8,169 nt of DNA from an uncultured Collinsella sp. (GTDB lineage: Bacteria > Actinomycetota > Coriobacteriia > Coriobacteriales > Coriobacteriaceae). The translations under genes and the position numbers were made by a program. Positions 6,845-8,169 of the stretch are shown here, piece by piece (within the stretch, counting starts at the first letter, position 1; each line of letters opens with the position of its first letter). The DNA lies in NCBI GenBank assembly GCA_902490445.1, contig CABUDZ010000088.1, positions 1-8,169 of the forward strand, read 5' to 3'. Under the pieces are notes generated by a model. It did no database searches, was not told the origin of the DNA, and saw only the letters and a list, made by a program, of their open reading frames with translations.

Positions 6845-8080
6845 ATGTTTAATAAAAAGCCCCTCGCAGATACCACCACCCGAAGACCCTCAACTGGTGC
6901 GCAGGCCAAGATCTACAGTCGCGATAACGTGGCTCGCTATTCCGAGCGCGCTCGCCAACGTCGTCGTAGCCACACGATTCGTCACGTCGCGCTCATTGTC
7001 GTGCTTGGCGTGCTGTTGAGTGCCACTACCGCTGCCGGCCTGTGGTTTGCCACCATTATGGGCAAGCTCGGCGATTCTAATGTCATTACCGACAATCTGC
7101 GTCGGGTTCTGGTTGACACCGATGAGGCAAAGGATCCGTTCTACGTGCTGCTTCTTGGTACCGACGGCCGTCCGGGCGAGGATACGTATCGTGCCGACTC
7201 GATTATCCTGGCACGCATCGACCCCACGCAAAAGCAGGCGACGCTCATTTCCGTTCCGCGCGACACCAAGGTCGAGTACAAGGGCGAGACCATGAAGATC
7301 AACGCCTGCCATACCGTTGGCGGCGCCGAGGCCATGGTCGAGGCGGTCAACGAGCTGTGCGGTGTTCAGATTTCCCACTATGCCGAGGTCAGCTTCGACG
7401 GTATGCAGGCGCTGATTGATTCGGTTGGCGGTATCGACATTAACGCAACCGATGATGTTGACGACCCCGAGCACCTGGATATTAAGATTACCGCTGGCCA
7501 GCAGCATATGGACGGTGCCACCGCCCTTACCTATGCCCGCTGCCGCTACACCTATGCCGACGGCGATTACACGCGCATGCGCCACCAGCGTCAGGTGCTT
7601 GGCGCCCTTGCCAACCAGATTCTCAATAACTTCGATGCCACGAAGATCTTTGGCCTGGTTAATTCGCTGTCCGATATGCTCGTAACCGATATGAGCGTTC
7701 AGGATATCGTGGCTACGGTCAACGCCATGCGCGGTATGGATGTCGACGGTATCTACTCGGCCAACCTGCCCTCGTACGCCGACGACAGCACCATGATCGA
7801 CGGTGTGAGCTACGTCTTTGCCTACGAGGACGAGCTCAAGGAAATGATGGAGCGCGTCGATGCTGGCAAGGATCCCAAGGGTCCCAACACCATGGGTCTT
7901 TCCGACGGTTCCAGCTCTACGATCGGCGACCTGAACAACAACACGTCTGACGATTACGCAAACGGTACCGCAACCTCATCGGTCAGCTCTGACGATTCCG
8001 ATGACTCAAGCGATTCGAGCGATTCGGACTACTACGAAGAGCCCACCGGCGACGGCAACGGCTACGAAGCCAATTATTAG
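6845..8080 (+). CDS. LytR-CpsA-Psr (LCP) family glycopolymer-peptidoglycan ligase
   Basis: LCP enzymes are membrane-anchored phosphotransferases that move glycopolymers (teichoic acid, capsule, arabinogalactan) from a polyprenyl-diphosphate carrier to peptidoglycan outside the cell. The 411 residues show a basic cytoplasmic segment (1-46), one membrane span (about 47-69) and the LCP domain (about 98-262). Signatures are LLLGTDGR (102-109, Asp107), YRADSI (115-120, Arg116), SVPRDT (136-141, Arg139), KIN (151-153), VGGIDI (194-199), and YARCRY with GDYTRMRHQRQ (230-235 and 240-250), which carry the conserved Arg/Asp residues for diphosphate-lipid and metal binding. Cysteines 155, 172 and 233 lie in this extracytoplasmic domain. 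From about 353 to the end the tail is disordered, first Ser/Asn/Thr-rich and then Ser/Asp-rich, ending in Tyr/Glu/Gly. The start is ATG 6845. The gene follows murA by 12 nt and so is probably co-transcribed. The acceptor is likely peptidoglycan; the polymer cannot be told from the sequence, so no gene symbol is given. Confidence 0.93.
   Translation: MFNKKPLADTTTRRPSTGAQAKIYSRDNVARYSERARQRRRSHTIRHVALIVVLGVLLSATTAAGLWFATIMGKLGDSNVITDNLRRVLVDTDEAKDPFYVLLLGTDGRPGEDTYRADSIILARIDPTQKQATLISVPRDTKVEYKGETMKINACHTVGGAEAMVEAVNELCGVQISHYAEVSFDGMQALIDSVGGIDINATDDVDDPEHLDIKITAGQQHMDGATALTYARCRYTYADGDYTRMRHQRQVLGALANQILNNFDATKIFGLVNSLSDMLVTDMSVQDIVATVNAMRGMDVDGIYSANLPSYADDSTMIDGVSYVFAYEDELKEMMERVDAGKDPKGPNTMGLSDGSSSTIGDLNNNTSDDYANGTATSSVSSDDSDDSSDSSDSDYYEEPTGDGNGYEANY
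8009..8026 (+). repeat. Tandem 9-bp repeat encoding Ser/Asp in the LCP tail
   Basis: AGCGATTCG occurs twice head to tail (8009-8017 and 8018-8026), with degenerate relatives just upstream (GACGATTCCG near 7991). It keeps the reading frame and encodes the Ser-Asp-Ser part of the C-terminal tail. Such short in-frame repeats can change copy number by slippage. Confidence 0.5.
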
Positions 8081-8110
8081 GGTTACGCGGGCTTACCAGC
8101 CCGCGTAACC
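8081..8110. terminator. Perfect hairpin between convergent genes, likely bidirectional terminator
   Basis: GGTTACGCGGGCT (8081-8093) and AGCCCGCGTAACC (8098-8110) form a perfect 13-bp stem with a 4-nt TACC loop, starting at the base after the LCP stop codon. No U run follows on the + strand. On the - strand the stem is followed by the AT-rich CTAATAATTGG. The position between the LCP gene and the end of an apparent convergent gene suggests a shared transcript end. The missing U run makes intrinsic termination less certain than at 5497-5535; it could instead protect 3' ends. Confidence 0.6.
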
Positions 8111-8169
8111 AGTTGACGCTGCAAACCCGCCAGAGCGGCAATCTGCCTTTCAACTTCGGCGGCATGACC
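8083..8169 (-). CDS. C-terminal end of an unidentified convergent gene (partial)
   Basis: On the - strand, the frame running from the window edge to TAA (8085-8083) is open for 28 codons. It includes an amphipathic helix, EVERQIAALAGLQRQL, and ends in Arg-Ala-Gly-Lys-Pro-Ala. One other - frame stops at once (TGA); the remaining one is open but gives Arg/Trp-rich sequence typical of a shadow frame. The hydrophobic spacing of the helix resembles the C-terminal dimerisation helix of MerR-type regulators, but many coiled-coil proteins end this way and I do not assign a function. Its last eight or so codons lie within the 8081-8110 hairpin. The start and body lie outside the window. Confidence 0.5.
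   Translation of the reverse strand, partial: GHAAEVERQIAALAGLQRQLVTRAGKPA

Noticed and set aside
7983..8165. A 60-codon - strand frame crossing the end of the LCP gene
   Set aside because: The Arg/Ser/Trp-rich product looks non-coding, and it overlaps both the LCP tail and the more plausible - frame that ends at 8083.

Overview
The window is a compact, GC-rich (about 60% by eye) stretch of chromosomal housekeeping DNA. It carries most of an F-type ATP synthase operon, then a cell-envelope gene pair, all on the + strand. The best guess for the source is an anaerobic actinobacterium of the class Coriobacteriia, with a Collinsella-like genus as first choice. The guess rests on the actinobacterial-looking alpha P-loop (GDRKTGKT), the N-terminally extended beta subunit, the atpC-murA neighbourhood also known from actinobacteria, and overall protein style. 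No marker gene confirms it.

Layout: positions 1-14 probably hold the last codons of atpE. They are followed by atpF (b, 30-632), atpH (delta, 622-1098), atpA (alpha, 1098-2696), atpG (gamma, 2702-3610), atpD (beta, 3610-5064) and atpC (epsilon, 5068-5460). The genes overlap (11 nt at atpF/atpH, 1 nt TAATG at atpH/atpA and atpG/atpD) or lie 3-5 nt apart, so this is one transcript with tight translational coupling. After an 88-nt gap with a strong intrinsic terminator come murA (5549-6832, TTG start) and, 12 nt later, a LytR-CpsA-Psr (LCP) ligase gene (6845-8080). A perfect 13-bp hairpin (8081-8110) follows. It overlaps the 3' end of an apparent convergent gene on the - strand that runs off the window.

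Functionally, the first six genes build the b stalk and the F1 head of the proton-translocating ATP synthase; a and c should be encoded just upstream. MurA makes the committed peptidoglycan precursor, and the LCP enzyme probably attaches a secondary glycopolymer to finished peptidoglycan, so the last two genes form a small cell-wall unit. The linkage of ATP synthase to murA is known in other Gram-positive bacteria.

I see no mobile element, CRISPR array, tRNA/rRNA or defence system, and no stretch over 100 bases without a gene. Nothing here looks like an undescribed system. The points worth a second look are local: an apparent cleavable signal peptide on subunit b, a shortened delta subunit, an insertion in alpha, a terminator squeezed against the murA start with a possible promoter inside atpC, a cysteine-rich epsilon, and the tail and cysteines of the LCP protein.
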